Source: Schistocephalus solidus (lineage: Eukaryota; Platyhelminthes; Cestoda; Diphyllobothriidea; Diphyllobothriidae). From it: DNA of 64,000 nucleotides. The notes under the pieces were generated by a model. The model did no database searches, was not told the origin of the DNA, and saw nothing but the letters and a program-made list of their open reading frames with translations. A program made the translations under genes and the position numbers. Of the stretch, positions 1-10,754 are shown one piece after another (positions within the stretch are counted from its first letter, which is position 1; each line of letters opens with the position of its first letter). The stretch lies in contig WEDG01004955.1 in NCBI GenBank assembly GCA_017591395.1, forward strand, positions 1 to 64,000, written 5' to 3'.

Positions 1-1130
1 ACGGTAAATGATCCATTTGACTGACGACGAGTGTGTGGATTGAGCGGATGAATGGAGCGGATGATGATGCGCAGATGCGGATGCGCGAGTTGTTGTACGC
101 GCGAGTGATGCGCGATGCGCGATGGATGCGCGATGATGATGCGCAGCGATGGACCGAGTTTGTTCGACGGATCGACGGATGAAAAGATTTAACGAAGATC
201 GAGACCAGATAATCTGACAGAATGAAAATATAGAATAAAAGTTAGACCATAGGACGATAACCAGGACTTCAACTGATGATGAATGATCTCTGACAATTTA
301 TTAAAATAGTTTGGACAGAACTGATCCGGTCGAGAAAATTTATGATTGAGGAATTTAATAGCCCTGACGATTGTTTCGACATTGACGACGGAATAATATC
401 GATATTTAATTGATAACGAAAATTACTGATATAATGACTGGATAGTCGAGCGGATGAGCCGAGACCGATGTTAATGGTTATTAATATTGATCGAAAAGGA
501 TCTGTTCGAAAGAAAGTTTTGTTCGACGAACTTTATTCAACGACTATTTACTAATATGACTTCAATTTTGAATCCAGTCCGGAGATGATTGATTTGAGCG
601 ATTGTTTTGATTCATTGGTTTTGAATGGATCTTTACTGATACATCTATTTGAGCGGATACATTTTATTGAAAACTTTAACACGAGTTTGTTGAAAGATGA
701 GTGAATTTATTTTGATGGATAAAGAGATGGATGGATCGGCGACGAGACTTTGATGATGGAGAATGAGTTCTGATAGAGGTTGACGGATGAATTTGATTCC
801 GGAAGGATTGATGAGTGATTAAGTGATTGAAGCATTGTTTCGAACGATTTGTCGAGAAAGTGGGCAAAAGAAACGACCAGTGGACGATTGAGCCGATGAT
901 TATGGATTTCGAGAGGTTTTGATTGATTTTGAAACGGATGATGACGACGACGATCTCGGACGGGATGAGAATGAAATGAAAGATTTGATTGAAACGCCGA
1001 TAGGGATGAAATAATATTTGAGGTTTTGATGACCATTTAACGAGAATGATGGATGATGGATAATGGAATTAAGATGGAATATGAATTGATGAAAGAAGAG
1101 ATCGAAATGAGAATATGGGGAAGAGTGACT
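1..1130. repeat. GATG-rich low-complexity tract
   Basis: The plus strand is dominated by GATG, GGATG and GCGATG words with few pyrimidine runs. It is most regular at 20-180 (alternating gatgcgcgatg and gcgatgatgcgc) and looser to about 1130. No coding frame is convincing; the long minus-strand frames here only reflect the CATC-rich complement. It lies just 3' (minus-strand sense) of a PLE endonuclease fragment, so part of it may be an expanded PLE tail. Confidence 0.6.
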
Positions 1131-1408
1131 GAAGAGGCGAGTGGTGGCGGATGAGCCTTTTGTAGAAGATTCGAGCGACCGATGGTTTCGAGCAGATTGT
1201 TGATCGATGAGTGCAGCTGACTGACCGGGACAAAGTTTGCTGGTGTCCACACTATGTCCGGTGTCAACAAGATGTGCAAGGATGGCGCTTTTACGCTCTG
1301 ACTTCCCCTTTCTCCGCCAGGCTGGAGACGTTCCTTCTTGTACTCACTTGATAAACCAATCGTGCCTTCTGCAAAGTTCATAATCTCGACAAAGGCTTTA
1401 TTTCCCAA
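1130..1408 (-). pseudogene. PLE GIY-YIG endonuclease fragment
   Basis: On the minus strand, switching frame near 1290, the sequence reads SAILAHLVDTGHSVD followed by a degraded tail. This is the middle of the endonuclease domain of a Penelope-like retroelement, and it matches the same block near 57.2 kb (SSILAHLVDTNHRV) and near 47.4 kb. In an intact element the domain nicks the target DNA for reverse transcription. The N-terminal part with the YIG motif and the whole reverse transcriptase are missing, and frames are broken, so this is a dead 5'-truncated copy. Assignment rests on the conserved HLVDTGH core and on agreement among the copies inside this window. Confidence 0.65.
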
Positions 1409-1409
1409 T

Positions 1410-2240
1410 TTCTGAATAACATTTTAAGTTCAATCTGCCATTGCAGTTGCGTTTAGGGCTTGCAGTCTACAAACTGTATGCTTTTCGATAAGGAAATGAT
1501 ACATGCACGTATGCCATCAAAAGGTATCATATAGAGTCCATAAAATATGCAAAAGATGTAAAAATGTTGTATACTTAACGAGGAGCATAAATAAATGCAC
1601 TGATACGATGATATTTAAATCGACAATTCACGATAATAAAAAGCCTCATGATTATAAACTTTTAAAAGCAGAAAGCTCACCTTTCTTTGAATATAAAAAT
1701 TTAGAAGAAGACACGCGTCGCTACCAAATGAGAACAAAAATTATTTTCACTTACGTTCATTCTGCAAGCCATTTAACTTTACAAAAATTTAAATAAGTAG
1801 AAAAAAACACTCATACTACTTAAATAGTATTACGGGATTGCGCCACAAGATATTACAGTGCCAATTAGGCAATCCTCCATCATAGCAAAACACCGTTAAG
1901 AAGTTTAGTCCACGAGATCGGTCGCTACCTGTATTTTTAGTGACTCTTGTAAGGTTAGTCACCGCAGCTGTGCATTTCTACACGAATATGCAAATGACGA
2001 CTTTACCGGGCACGCTCACACATTGAACTTATTTTTCCTGACTAAGCGCAACAAGCGTTATTTTTGGTGGGGTGAGAAGGGCAGGGACGGTGGAAAGGCA
2101 AGACTGGCTACAAACCAGTCCAACCGCAATCAATCTCTCTCTCCCATCTACTGTTTGTACGGCAGATGCAGCGCTAGCAGATTACTCTGCCGAATTGCAT
2201 AACATTCAGTTTTCGAGGCAAATAGGGTTATTTGGAAGAA
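1410..2240. other. unassigned intergenic stretch
   Basis: AT-rich sequence without a recognisable gene or repeat. A 97-codon open frame at 1503-1796 (plus) has no recognisable motif and a composition typical of chance frames. Nothing else stands out. Confidence 0.5.
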
Positions 2241-2659
2241 AACTAGAATTTTACTGGTAAATTTTCTTTGACTCTGGTTCCCAGGTCGTCTTCGTGACCT
2301 GAGAGAATGTGCAATAAACAGTCAAAAATTTCAAGTGGGCTTAAAAATCGATACTCATTTGGTGGTGGCGTCAATAAGCTGCCGTTGTGTGCATCAGTTT
2401 GTATTGACTCGTTCTCGTTTCTTCCACGGTATATTACTCCAATGTGCCGATTTCGATGCATGAATCATGGGAATGCATGACCTCAAGGAAGTCTCTTGGG
2501 CCTTTTTGGAGAGGCAGACTCTGATGATGCTAGTTTTGTCCCAGGTGAAATTGTGCCCCTGTATAAAGGGTGTGCAAGGCCACTTGGGACAACTGGTCAC
2601 GTCCACGAGGTTCGGCCCATTTTCCGAACACGGATGTCACACTTCAGCCCACGCAAACC

Positions 2660-2660
<1 letters not shown>
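2240..2660 (-). pseudogene. PLE endonuclease C-terminal fragment
   Basis: Minus-strand frames between 2660 and 2390 read QLSQVALHTL, then GHNFTWDKTSIIRV, then LEVMHSHDSCI. These are the H-x-F-x-W and E-A-W-H-S / I-N-R-H segments that end PLE GIY-YIG endonucleases (compare RFNWNATEVV and EAWHSNTNSINRHI in the intact copy at 27.6-27.8 kb). At least two frameshifts separate the blocks. Downstream at 2340-2270 is a hairpin-rich tail (acgaagacgacctggg) like the ends of other PLEs. The element is inactive and strongly 5'-truncated. Confidence 0.6.
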
Positions 2661-3820
<1,160 letters not shown>

Positions 3821-4344
3821 CCACAGTGGGCTGCCGAGCCAAAGCGGGATCGGTCTGGCTCATGACGGGCGGTAAACAAGCAGCGAAGGCTGTGCTAGTC
3901 CGTAAACACTGTCGCATGTCTAGACGTTGGTCTTCACACAGCTCCGGTCACCGCGCTCAATTCCACCACCCTCTGAATGATAGGATCGGACAGCCGAATG
4001 CTTCACGAAGAAATAAAGAGAGAGAGACCAAAGTATGGGGCTCCTTCCTCACGGCAGCTCTGTGAATGTCACATTAAAATCAATCTAATGCACTTGATAA
4101 TAACATGCCCACAGTCGGGTCTTGTAAGAAGCTCCTGTTCGAGCGTGAGAATCAGGCCAACATAGCTCCTTGGCATTTATAAAATCCAAACTATCTGTTG
4201 AACCGGTTAGTGGGTGACGGCCATAGGCGGACGTTTAGCCTTCTCAGTCACTGCTGTCGCACCTACCTCCGGTCTCCTTGGCATTGTTTCTTCTCCTTTA
4301 CTCTTCTATGGAGATGCCACCACGGTTTTTCGTCGAAAAAGGGC

Positions 4345-5090
4345 GTGCGCTTACACCAGACCACGCCGTCGGCCCATTGTGTGTGTTGTGCGTTGTGTGG
4401 CTGACCAGTGGACTGGGAGTCAAACGGCGATGTCTCCTCCATATCCCCTGGTTTAGTAAATCCTGGTGTGTGCGTTATGGGGACCACGTTGTGCCATGGC
4501 GCGCGAAGACGGATACGCTGGCCCATCAGCTAATGCGCCCACTCCGACATCAGAAAACTGACCGGCTCGGGCGGTGGTCTGATTGTGGGGGTAGGGGAGA
4601 GAGTGAGGTCGACGGCTCAGCGCATTTTCCTCCCTATAAACAATCCGACGCACTTGAAAATATCACGATGCGCTAAAGCCTTGACTTGGAAGGTTGCCAG
4701 CTGACGGGATAACTCGGAGTGCGTAGTCAGTCCAGTTCGTGCGTTTGTGCGCAACGGAGGACTGGTTGACTGAGAGTTAGGCTGCAATGGCTCCTTCTCC
4801 TTTATGGCGCTCCCACTCAGCTGGGATCCAATCCACAACTCTCTTGTGTCAATGTGTTCTTGTTTGTTGTTGGACCACAATGCGTGGGCCTGTGTCCTCT
4901 CCCATGTCTGGTCTTCTTGACTCTGTCTTGACACCGTGCCAAGGTGGGGGAGTGGAACAGAGAGTGAGGTAGATGCATCGCAAGTATACTCCCACTATAA
5001 TCCAGCGCGAATCGACGTCCCTGCACAGCATACGGTGGACCTCGTCAGATTACAACGGTTGAACTGACGTGTGTGTGTCGGTGTACGGGC
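4345..5090 (+). mobile_element. solitary LINE 3' tail (5'-truncated LINE)
   Basis: Matches, in order, the sequence that follows the coding regions of LINEs A, B and C: ttacaccagaccacgcc, gggagagagtgaggtcgac, tataaacaatc, cttggaaggttgcca, gctgcaatggctcc, cttcttgactctgtc, and a final gcatacggtgga block. No coding sequence precedes it, so it is an insertion that retains only the 3' UTR. Confidence 0.75.
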
Positions 5091-5535
5091 ATGCTGACGT
5101 ACCAACTACCTGCTTTCTCCCCCCCTCCGGTCTTCTTGAGTTAAAAATCGGCAGACTTTTGAAATTGAGCTGCCATTTTTTCCTGTTCTCCATTATTATA
5201 TAAATTTTAGTATATGTAAATCGGTTGGCCTATTTCGCTCATTATATACCGATTATTAACCCTATTTGTTTATTCGAACTACAACAATGAGGTCATAAGC
5301 ACACAACGCTGGCACCGTTTTGAAGGAACTGCAATTTTATCGTCATTTTGTGAGGAATTCAGGGAGGATTCTTCATGCTGTCAGCAGTTGCAGTCTTCGG
5401 TCATTCGTTTTTCATCTTCCGTTGTGATGTGTTTTGTGTGCCCAATCTTATTCATGGTGAATGGAGGACTTTTGAAGCAAATTTTGGAATTATACTTTCA
5501 AAATAAAGCGTACCTCTCTCTCTCTCTCAGTTAGT
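5090..5535. other. AT-rich spacer
   Basis: No gene recognised. A short CT run ends it at 5513-5529, where the next LINE-tail piece begins. Confidence 0.5.
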
Positions 5536-5680
5536 CATGGAACCGAGCCAAGGTGTGGGAGCAGGAGAAAGTGCGGTAGGTGTCGCACACGTCTACTACC
5601 ACCATTCATACCCAAGTCGTCATCGATACGCACACCACTTGATGGACACCCGTGAACCTCATCGAAATGGATTGTCGAAC
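5535..5680 (+). mobile_element. LINE 3' tail fragment
   Basis: Holds only the last module of the LINE tail (agaaagtgcggtagg, then gtctactaccacc and a diverged end). It is more diverged than the copy at 4345-5090. A G10 run lies shortly after it at about 5705-5715. Confidence 0.55.
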
Positions 5681-6084
5681 ACTCAAGGTTGTGGCAGGGT
5701 GCGTTAGGGGGGGGGGTGTAGGTTGCAGTAGGTCACATAACTTGCCTTCTGCGAGTGGTAAGGGCCACTTACTATCCGTAACTGGCATCCAACTCTCATT
5801 TGTGCCTCCCTGACGAGAGGTCTTGCCTAGTGGCCCCACTTCGACATCCGCCTCAATAAGCAGGCTAAACTAGCTAAGTTCATCCGGTGTTATGCGTCTC
5901 GACCCCAAGTAATTCTGCTCCCTTTCCGTTCACATCCCTCCTCCTCTACCCCCACCCCTCCCAATATTCCAAAAATCCAACAGAGAAGGAGACCCGCGAT
6001 CTCGTGGGCGGCTCTGGCCAACTTGCTAAGCTCTTCCACTAGAAACCAATCCATGACACAGAGTGTAGTCCAGAAACCCTCTGG

Positions 6085-6220
6085 TCTGTCTAAGCGACCC
6101 TCTTTAGGAACAGCACTGCTTACCACTTCGCGGAGACGGGGCTTCGAAAAAGTGCCCACAAGAAATTTCCGGGATCACGTCGTCTGCATGCTGAGCGTGG
6201 CTCGCAGATGCACAACCCAC
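6085..6220 (+). mobile_element. LINE 5' UTR fragment
   Basis: Blocks such as acagcactgctta, gaggacggggcttcgaaaa-like sequence, cacgtcgtctgca and gtggctcgcaga match the 5' leader of LINE B (21330-21435) and LINE C (55640-55755). No endonuclease coding follows. How a 5' fragment arrived alone is unclear; recombination or deletion of a larger copy is the simplest reading. Confidence 0.5.
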
Positions 6221-6810
6221 TGAAAAAAAAACAGTCAATGAACAACAACCCCTATCCTCATCCACTCCATAGACTGCTAGAGTGAGTCTGTTTCCTACGT
6301 TGAGAATGCGTTCACCAAACGGACTACAGAACCTAATAGAATCGAAGATCGCGAGACGGAGTCTCAGGGGCCCTCAAAGCTGAGATTGGTTATGACTGGA
6401 TGCTTTCAGCTAATAAGCCAGCAATGTTCCTCTCAGTTTCCACTGTGTTTATCGTTAATCGCCCTCTGCCAATACTATTAGCCCTTGTGGGTCTGCCCTT
6501 GGGCCTCTGCACAGCACAGCGGGATAAATATTTCGTGTAAGCCGATAGGTGAACGCACTTCCCACACAATTGTGCACTAAAGTTCCACGCTTTGCCAACC
6601 CATAACGAATCATGAGATATAAACGATGAAAACGCTTATTTTTTCGTTCGAGAGCCCAGAAGTAGCTCGGAACTTGCATAGCGCCACACCATAAACGTAG
6701 GATAAAAGGGCAGCTTTCGGCTATTGATGTTGTTTAAGTAGTGATCCCGCCATCACGCCATAGTACCCGAGATGTTAGTATGACCCGAAGCTTGGCGGTA
6801 AAGCTTTTAG
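6220..6810. other. unassigned stretch
   Basis: No gene, repeat or transposon motif recognised in either strand. Confidence 0.45.
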
Positions 6811-7270
6811 CTGGCTGACTCAATAGTTGGAGTTGGAAGCAATTGCAACGCTTCAACATCAAGTGAATCGTTGAGTCCATTAAGGTTTCTTCGTCTTCCA
6901 GCTTCCTTTTTCCACAAAGATTAAACGTTCTTGGTCCACTGGAATGCCCTCTATTGATTGCACGGGACTCCTGAAAATATATATCTTATCTGACGGAAAG
7001 GGTTGGAACCGAATGGTTTTTTCCCGTCAAGAGTGCGCCGTCGAAAAGTAACTTTAAACTCTGCACAGGCAGTCGATACAGACGCCACAGTTGTCCCTTC
7101 AGGCTGTCCCCAGTGTCATTTTCATTGACACACAGCCCTACCCCGAGTTCAAACCACAAATTTATATGTATCTTTATATCCCTTAGAAAGTCCAGCGGAA
7201 GACTGAGAAATAAAGTAGAACGATCCAGTATACCATAGTCCGTCAGTTGATGGGAATCTTCAAGCATTAG
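6810..7270 (-). pseudogene. tandem ubiquitin-like domains, degenerate
   Basis: Minus-strand coding from 7267 gives LMLEDSHQLTDYGI then DRSTLFLSLPL, the typical end of a ubiquitin fold (LxDxxxLxDYxIxxxSTLxL). A second module follows in the same frame: IKIHINL, VNENDTGDSLKGQL, then LPVQSLKLLFDGALLTG. It stops at 6986-6988. After a short AT-rich gap, other frames read IEGIPVDQERLIF and KLEDEETL..STIHLMLK, the second half of another ubiquitin-like unit, with a frameshift inside it. So at least three head-to-tail modules are visible, each diverged from ubiquitin. It may be a decayed polyubiquitin-like gene, or exons of an active gene interrupted by a tiny AT-rich intron; 5'-GT..AG-3' limits are not clean. 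The function of an intact protein would be as a protein modifier or adaptor. Confidence 0.5.
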
Positions 7271-7271
7271 A

Positions 7272-7880
7272 CCATCAAACGAATGAGTTTGTTTATCCGC
7301 ACTTTACGCCTGAGACTTCATCATCTTCCGCCTGAAGAGGACGATCAGTTTAAGCGCATGGCTGGCTCCCAGAACGGTGACCATGGCAAACTCCGATTAT
7401 TTTTATTGGTGGCTTGCAAAACTATGATGGGGTTACGCAGCGGGGTCTCATCTAATTGGGCCTATAAATTCGAAAGTGTGTCTTTAGATCCCGCACTCCA
7501 ACTAGGTTCTGCCATCAAATACATATACCTTCGCACAAACGGGGGTGATCTGAAGAGTTTGGACTGGCAAGCAGTAACCAGGCTCTTGCACGAGCAGCGC
7601 ACCCCTAAGGTCGTCGTCATGATATAACGGAGCACTCTATTGCCAACCTCAGTTATCTAACAAACTGCAGGCGTCCATTACAATTGACCGTGTTGTTACG
7701 AGGTCATTTTACTGCATTTCGTGCTCAACCCTGCATCACACAAGAACTAAACGGCCCAGCAGCTTTGCTACCGTCTGTCGGTTCCGCACTCCTCTCATCG
7801 GGATGGAACGTTTCCCATGGTACAGGCACGTGGATGTACAGACGCCTAAATGCGATGTGATTTTTTCACTGGACAATCCT
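7272..7880. other. unassigned stretch
   Basis: A plus-strand frame at 7283-7627 is open for 114 codons but shows no family motif. It lies opposite the upstream side of the ubiquitin-like modules, so it could overlay their missing N-terminal part, but I cannot read ubiquitin motifs there. Confidence 0.35.
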
Positions 7881-8039
7881 ATTGGCAAACTAGCTGATCA
7901 ACATGGTCACGATTGTCGGAAATGAGACTAAACTTGTTACGCAAACAACACCGCCATTGCATTTTAAAATATTTCTGGGCATTCATACAGTTGCATCCTG
8001 GCCCTAGCAATTGAAATACGTTTTTGTTGAATGGTTTGA

Positions 8040-8416
8040 ATGATATTTCGAAATTAACCTCATTTTTGTTGCTTCTCTCTCTCGCGTTGGACGAGGGTTC
8101 TGACACAACTGCGCTGGTGACCAATATAGTGGTTGCTTCTGAAGTGGATGATGCGCATGGTGTTAATTGCCTTACTGTAGACCGTTGTCCTTATTTACCC
8201 GTCTGCCAGCTTTGTCACTTGTACGTCAAAGAAGGGCAAATTACTGTTGACCTCTCCTTTCATAGTAAACTGGAGATCAAAAAAGATGAAATTCAACAGT
8301 GCTTTGAAAGCCTACACGTCGCTCCTTTTAATGCTGACAAAAGTTTCGTCGACATATCAACTCACACGGGCACGAAAAACAGAGCACTAAAGATTCGAGG
8401 TTCAGATATCTTATGA
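8040..8416 (-). pseudogene. PLE reverse transcriptase fragment, palm to thumb
   Basis: On the minus strand the sequence reads YVDETFVSIKRSDV, then AFKALLN, FTMKGEVNSNLPFFDVQV, then TTVYSKAINTMRIIHF and SNHYIGHQRSCVRTLVQ. These are the catalytic motif (YVDD changed to YVDE), the LPFLDV block and the TTVYRK..HxRSxxRTL thumb of PLE reverse transcriptase. Two stop codons break the frame (after SDV and in ADG*IRTT). It is a close relative of the fragment at 9397-9756, and both begin at the same catalytic motif. The plus-strand open frames here are antisense shadows of this repeat. Confidence 0.75.
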
Positions 8417-8477
8417 AGCTCATAATTCCCCAGAAAGACGAAGAAGAAGGGGCGAGTTCATGGACTGGAATGTATTT

Positions 8478-8521
8478 GGACTGACGTTTCGGAAACCCAT
8501 TTCCCGTTTCCATCATCAAAT
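8478..8521 (-). ncRNA. hammerhead-like core at PLE 3' end
   Basis: Minus-strand order: TTGATGA (hammerhead CTGATGA with C changed to T), a hairpin GGAAAC..GTTTCC of six perfect pairs, then GAAACGTC. The last part matches the GAAA core followed by a palindromic ACGT, which allows helix III only between two molecules, as described for dimeric PLE hammerheads. No good helix I is visible, so this copy is probably inactive. Confidence 0.5.
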
Positions 8522-8639
8522 TATTGCGTTGGTTTTTCCTGCTGACCTTGACTGGCTCAGCCTGGACGCCTGCCGGGTATTAGATCAGTGCTTAAAGCAT
8601 GAACTTTGACCTGCCTGTTAGCTGTTGATTAAGCTTTAA

Positions 8640-9342
8640 TTATCCGAGCCTGCTCGTTGACCTGCCCCTCGTCAGCCCACGGACTGACAAGTTATTGGTA
8701 CCCGTGTGAGTTAATTTCAGTGTCGTGGGCTTGGCGGTGAGGTGATGTTTCACGCTGGTCGCTTGGTATTCGTCGGTTCCTCTTCTGTTTTCCTCTATCC
8801 TCGGTTGTCTGCGACGCGTGATTTTGCTTGACTGTTTTATCGGCCTTGTCCGAACTGACTCGAGCCTTGTGCGTAGCGCCTGGTAGGCGATGTGCAAGTC
8901 AATGGCTCTGTTAAACGTGTCAGTCGAGGACCAACTGGCTGGCCATCTTCTTGTTGCCTCGACCGATTACCCTCATTTTCTCAAAGGCGAAACTGGGGTT
9001 CTTCTGCTGTACATGGCCGTAGACCATAGACGGCTTATCCTTGTGGTTGATTGCAAGCTGGTGCTCATGCAATCTTGGGTAAAGGCGTTTGGCAGTTTTA
9101 CCAACATACCTCACATCACAGTTTTGGCATAGTATTCTGTAGACCACTGCTGATTGCTCCGTCCCTGGTAGCGGGTCTTTAGGCCTCATGATTTGCTGTC
9201 TGATTGTTGTCTCCGGCTTATGCGTCACAGCGATACCGAATGGTTTCAGGATTCTTGCCGTCGCCTCTGACAAGTTCTTCACAAAAGGGATTGCGAGCCA
9301 GAACTTCAGGTCTTCTCCGTTCGACCGCTCAAGGTGGGACAT
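8640..9342 (-). pseudogene. PLE GIY-YIG endonuclease
   Basis: The frame from 9342 carries VTHKPETTIRQQIM, then VVYRILCQNCDVRYVGKTAK and LYPRLHEHQLAINHKDK. These are the Y-R-I / Y-V-G pair that replaces GIY..YIG in PLEs, the CxxC knuckle and the R..EH helix. A frameshift near 8915 moves the end into another frame (AIDLHIAYQALRTRL, then a basic tail to the stop at 8640). The family's endonuclease nicks DNA to prime reverse transcription. The domain is complete in content but not in frame. Confidence 0.75.
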
Positions 9343-9879
9343 GGGGTTTTGAAGGACTTGGGATAACCGTTGGCTTCAAATAGGGCATGCAAGTACTTAA
9401 TCTCCTCCTTCTTCCCACTGTCCTCGCTGCAGGTGTGTTTGAACGAGTTGGACGAGGGTTCTGACACAACTGCGCTTGTGATAAACAAAGTGGTTGCTTA
9501 TGAAGTGGATAATGCGCATGGTGTTAATTGCCTTACGGTAGACCGTTGTCCTTATTTTCCCGTCTGCCAGCTTTGTCACTTGTACGAAGAGGAAGGGCAA
9601 CTGACTGTTGACCACTCCTTCCATAGTAAACTAAATATCATGAAAGATGGAATTCAACAGAGCTTTGAAAGCCTGCACATCGCTCCTTTTGATGAGGAAA
9701 AACGTTTTGTCGACCTATCAACTCCCACGGACACCAAAAACTGCTCAGTCTGTTGACTGACGAGGGGCAGGCCACTAAGCACGCTGATGACGGCCGCAGG
9801 AAGGACAAAGACCCTTAAAATAAAACTAGTTATTTGAAAGCGAATTAGCAAAAAAGGTTAATATTTCGAAAGACAATTT

Positions 9880-9923
9880 GGCAAGCATACGTTAGATTTC
9901 GATAAATACTCATCAGACCTTTA
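9880..9923 (-). ncRNA. candidate hammerhead core, array unit 1
   Basis: Minus-strand GGTCTGATGAG..ATCGAAA then TCTAACGTATGCTTGCC. Core CTGATGA and GAAA are intact. The helix III pair next to the core is U-C here, a mismatch. Helix I pairs GGT with GCC (one G-U). Confidence 0.5.
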
Positions 9924-10041
9924 CGAGGGGCAGGCCACTAAGCACGCTGATGACGGCCGCAGGAAGGACAAAGACCCTTAAAATAAAACTAGTTATTTGC
10001 AAGCGAATTAGCAAAAAGGTTAATATTTCAAAAGACAATTT

Positions 10042-10085
10042 GGCAAGCATACGTTAGCTTTCGATAAATACTCATCAGACCTTTA
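10042..10085 (-). ncRNA. candidate hammerhead core, array unit 2
   Basis: As unit 1, but helix III reads GC..GC (two pairs plus A-U) followed by the cleavage triplet CTT. It is one of the two best-paired units. Helix II is only one or two pairs. Confidence 0.55.
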
Positions 10086-10204
10086 CGAGGGGCAGGCCAC
10101 TAAGCACGCTGATGACGGCCGCAGGAAAGAAAAAGACCCTTAAAATAAAACTAGTTATTTGAAAGCGAATTAGCAAAAAGGTTAATATTTCCGAAAGACA
10201 ATTT

Positions 10205-10248
10205 GGCAAGCATACGTTAGATTTCGATAAATACTCATCAGACCTTTA
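10205..10248 (-). ncRNA. candidate hammerhead core, array unit 3
   Basis: Carries the TC..GC variant of helix III (one mismatch). The core is intact. Confidence 0.5.
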
Positions 10249-10366
10249 CGAGGGCAGGCCACTAAGCACGCTGATGACGGCCGCAGGAAAGAAAAAGACC
10301 CTTAAAATAAAACTAGTTATTTGAAAGCGAATTAGCAAAAAAGGTTAATATTTCGAAAGACAATTT

Positions 10367-10410
10367 GGCAAGCATACGTTAGCTTTCGATAAATACTCAT
10401 CAGACCTTTA
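10367..10410 (-). ncRNA. candidate hammerhead core, array unit 4
   Basis: Carries the fully paired GC..GC helix III, like unit 2, with an intact core. Confidence 0.55.
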
Positions 10411-10528
10411 CGAGGGCAGGCCACTACGCACGCTGATGACGGCCGCAGGAAAGAAAAAGACCCTTAAAATAAAACTAGTTATTTGAAAGCGAATTAGCAA
10501 AAAAGGTTAATATTTCGAAAGACAATTT

Positions 10529-10572
10529 GGCAAGCATACGTTAGATTTCGATAAATACTCATCAGACCTTTA
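10529..10572 (-). ncRNA. candidate hammerhead core, array unit 5
   Basis: TC..GC helix III variant with an intact core. Confidence 0.5.
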
Positions 10573-10691
10573 CGAGGGGCAGGCCACTAAGCACGCTGAT
10601 GACGGCCGCAGGAAAGAAAAAGACCCTTAAAATAAAACTAGTTATTTGAAAGCGAATTAGCAAAAAAGGTTAATATTTCGAAAGACAATTT

Positions 10692-10736
10692 GGCAAGCAT
10701 ACGTTAGATTTCGATAAATTCTCATCAGACCTTTAC
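10692..10736 (-). ncRNA. candidate hammerhead core, array unit 6 (next to RT gene)
   Basis: Helix II here reads GAATTTATC, giving two pairs (G-C, A-U) rather than one. It has the TC..GC helix III. This unit directly follows the reverse transcriptase stop codon in minus-strand sense, so it is the 3' terminal repeat proper of PLE A. Confidence 0.5.
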
Positions 10737-10754
10737 ATTTATATCACTATGCCA

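Larger units (their letters stand above)
8460..9760 (-). mobile_element. 5'-truncated PLE: RT thumb, linker, GIY-YIG endonuclease, 3' end
   Basis: Reading leftward from 9757 there is a stop codon directly before VDKTFFLIKRSDV (YVDD region), then LPFLFVQVTKLADGKIR, HKRSCVRTLV, the linker KYLHALFEANGYPKSF, and the endonuclease from 9342 (IPFVKNLSEATARIL). A terminal repeat with a hammerhead-like core lies at 8478-8521. The element starts exactly at the catalytic motif, where the tandem ribozyme-bearing array begins, so the junction is a truncation or recombination point. Frames change between the RT and endonuclease parts and near 8915. Confidence 0.75.
9761..10736 (-). repeat. six tandem 162-163 bp PLE terminal-repeat units
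   Basis: Units begin at 9761, 9924, 10086, 10249, 10411 and 10573 and differ by only a few bases. Each holds, on the minus strand, a hammerhead-type core, then cttgccaaattgtc, a poly-T stretch, and gcggccgtcatcagcg. The array fills the space between the RT gene of PLE A (ending 10755) and the truncated PLE at 9757. PLEs are known to carry partly tandem terminal repeats, but six near-identical units are unusual. Low divergence implies recent amplification. Confidence 0.92.

Noticed and set aside
8024..9756. Two similar plus-strand frames (8024-8416 and 9370-9756) that look like paralogous proteins
   Set aside because: The minus strand of both encodes PLE reverse transcriptase motifs (YVDD region, TTVYRK, HKRSCVRTL). 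The plus-strand similarity is only the antisense of one repeat.
9761..10736. CRISPR-like array of regular repeats
   Set aside because: Units are contiguous 162-163 bp copies without variable spacers, in animal DNA, and match PLE terminal repeats.
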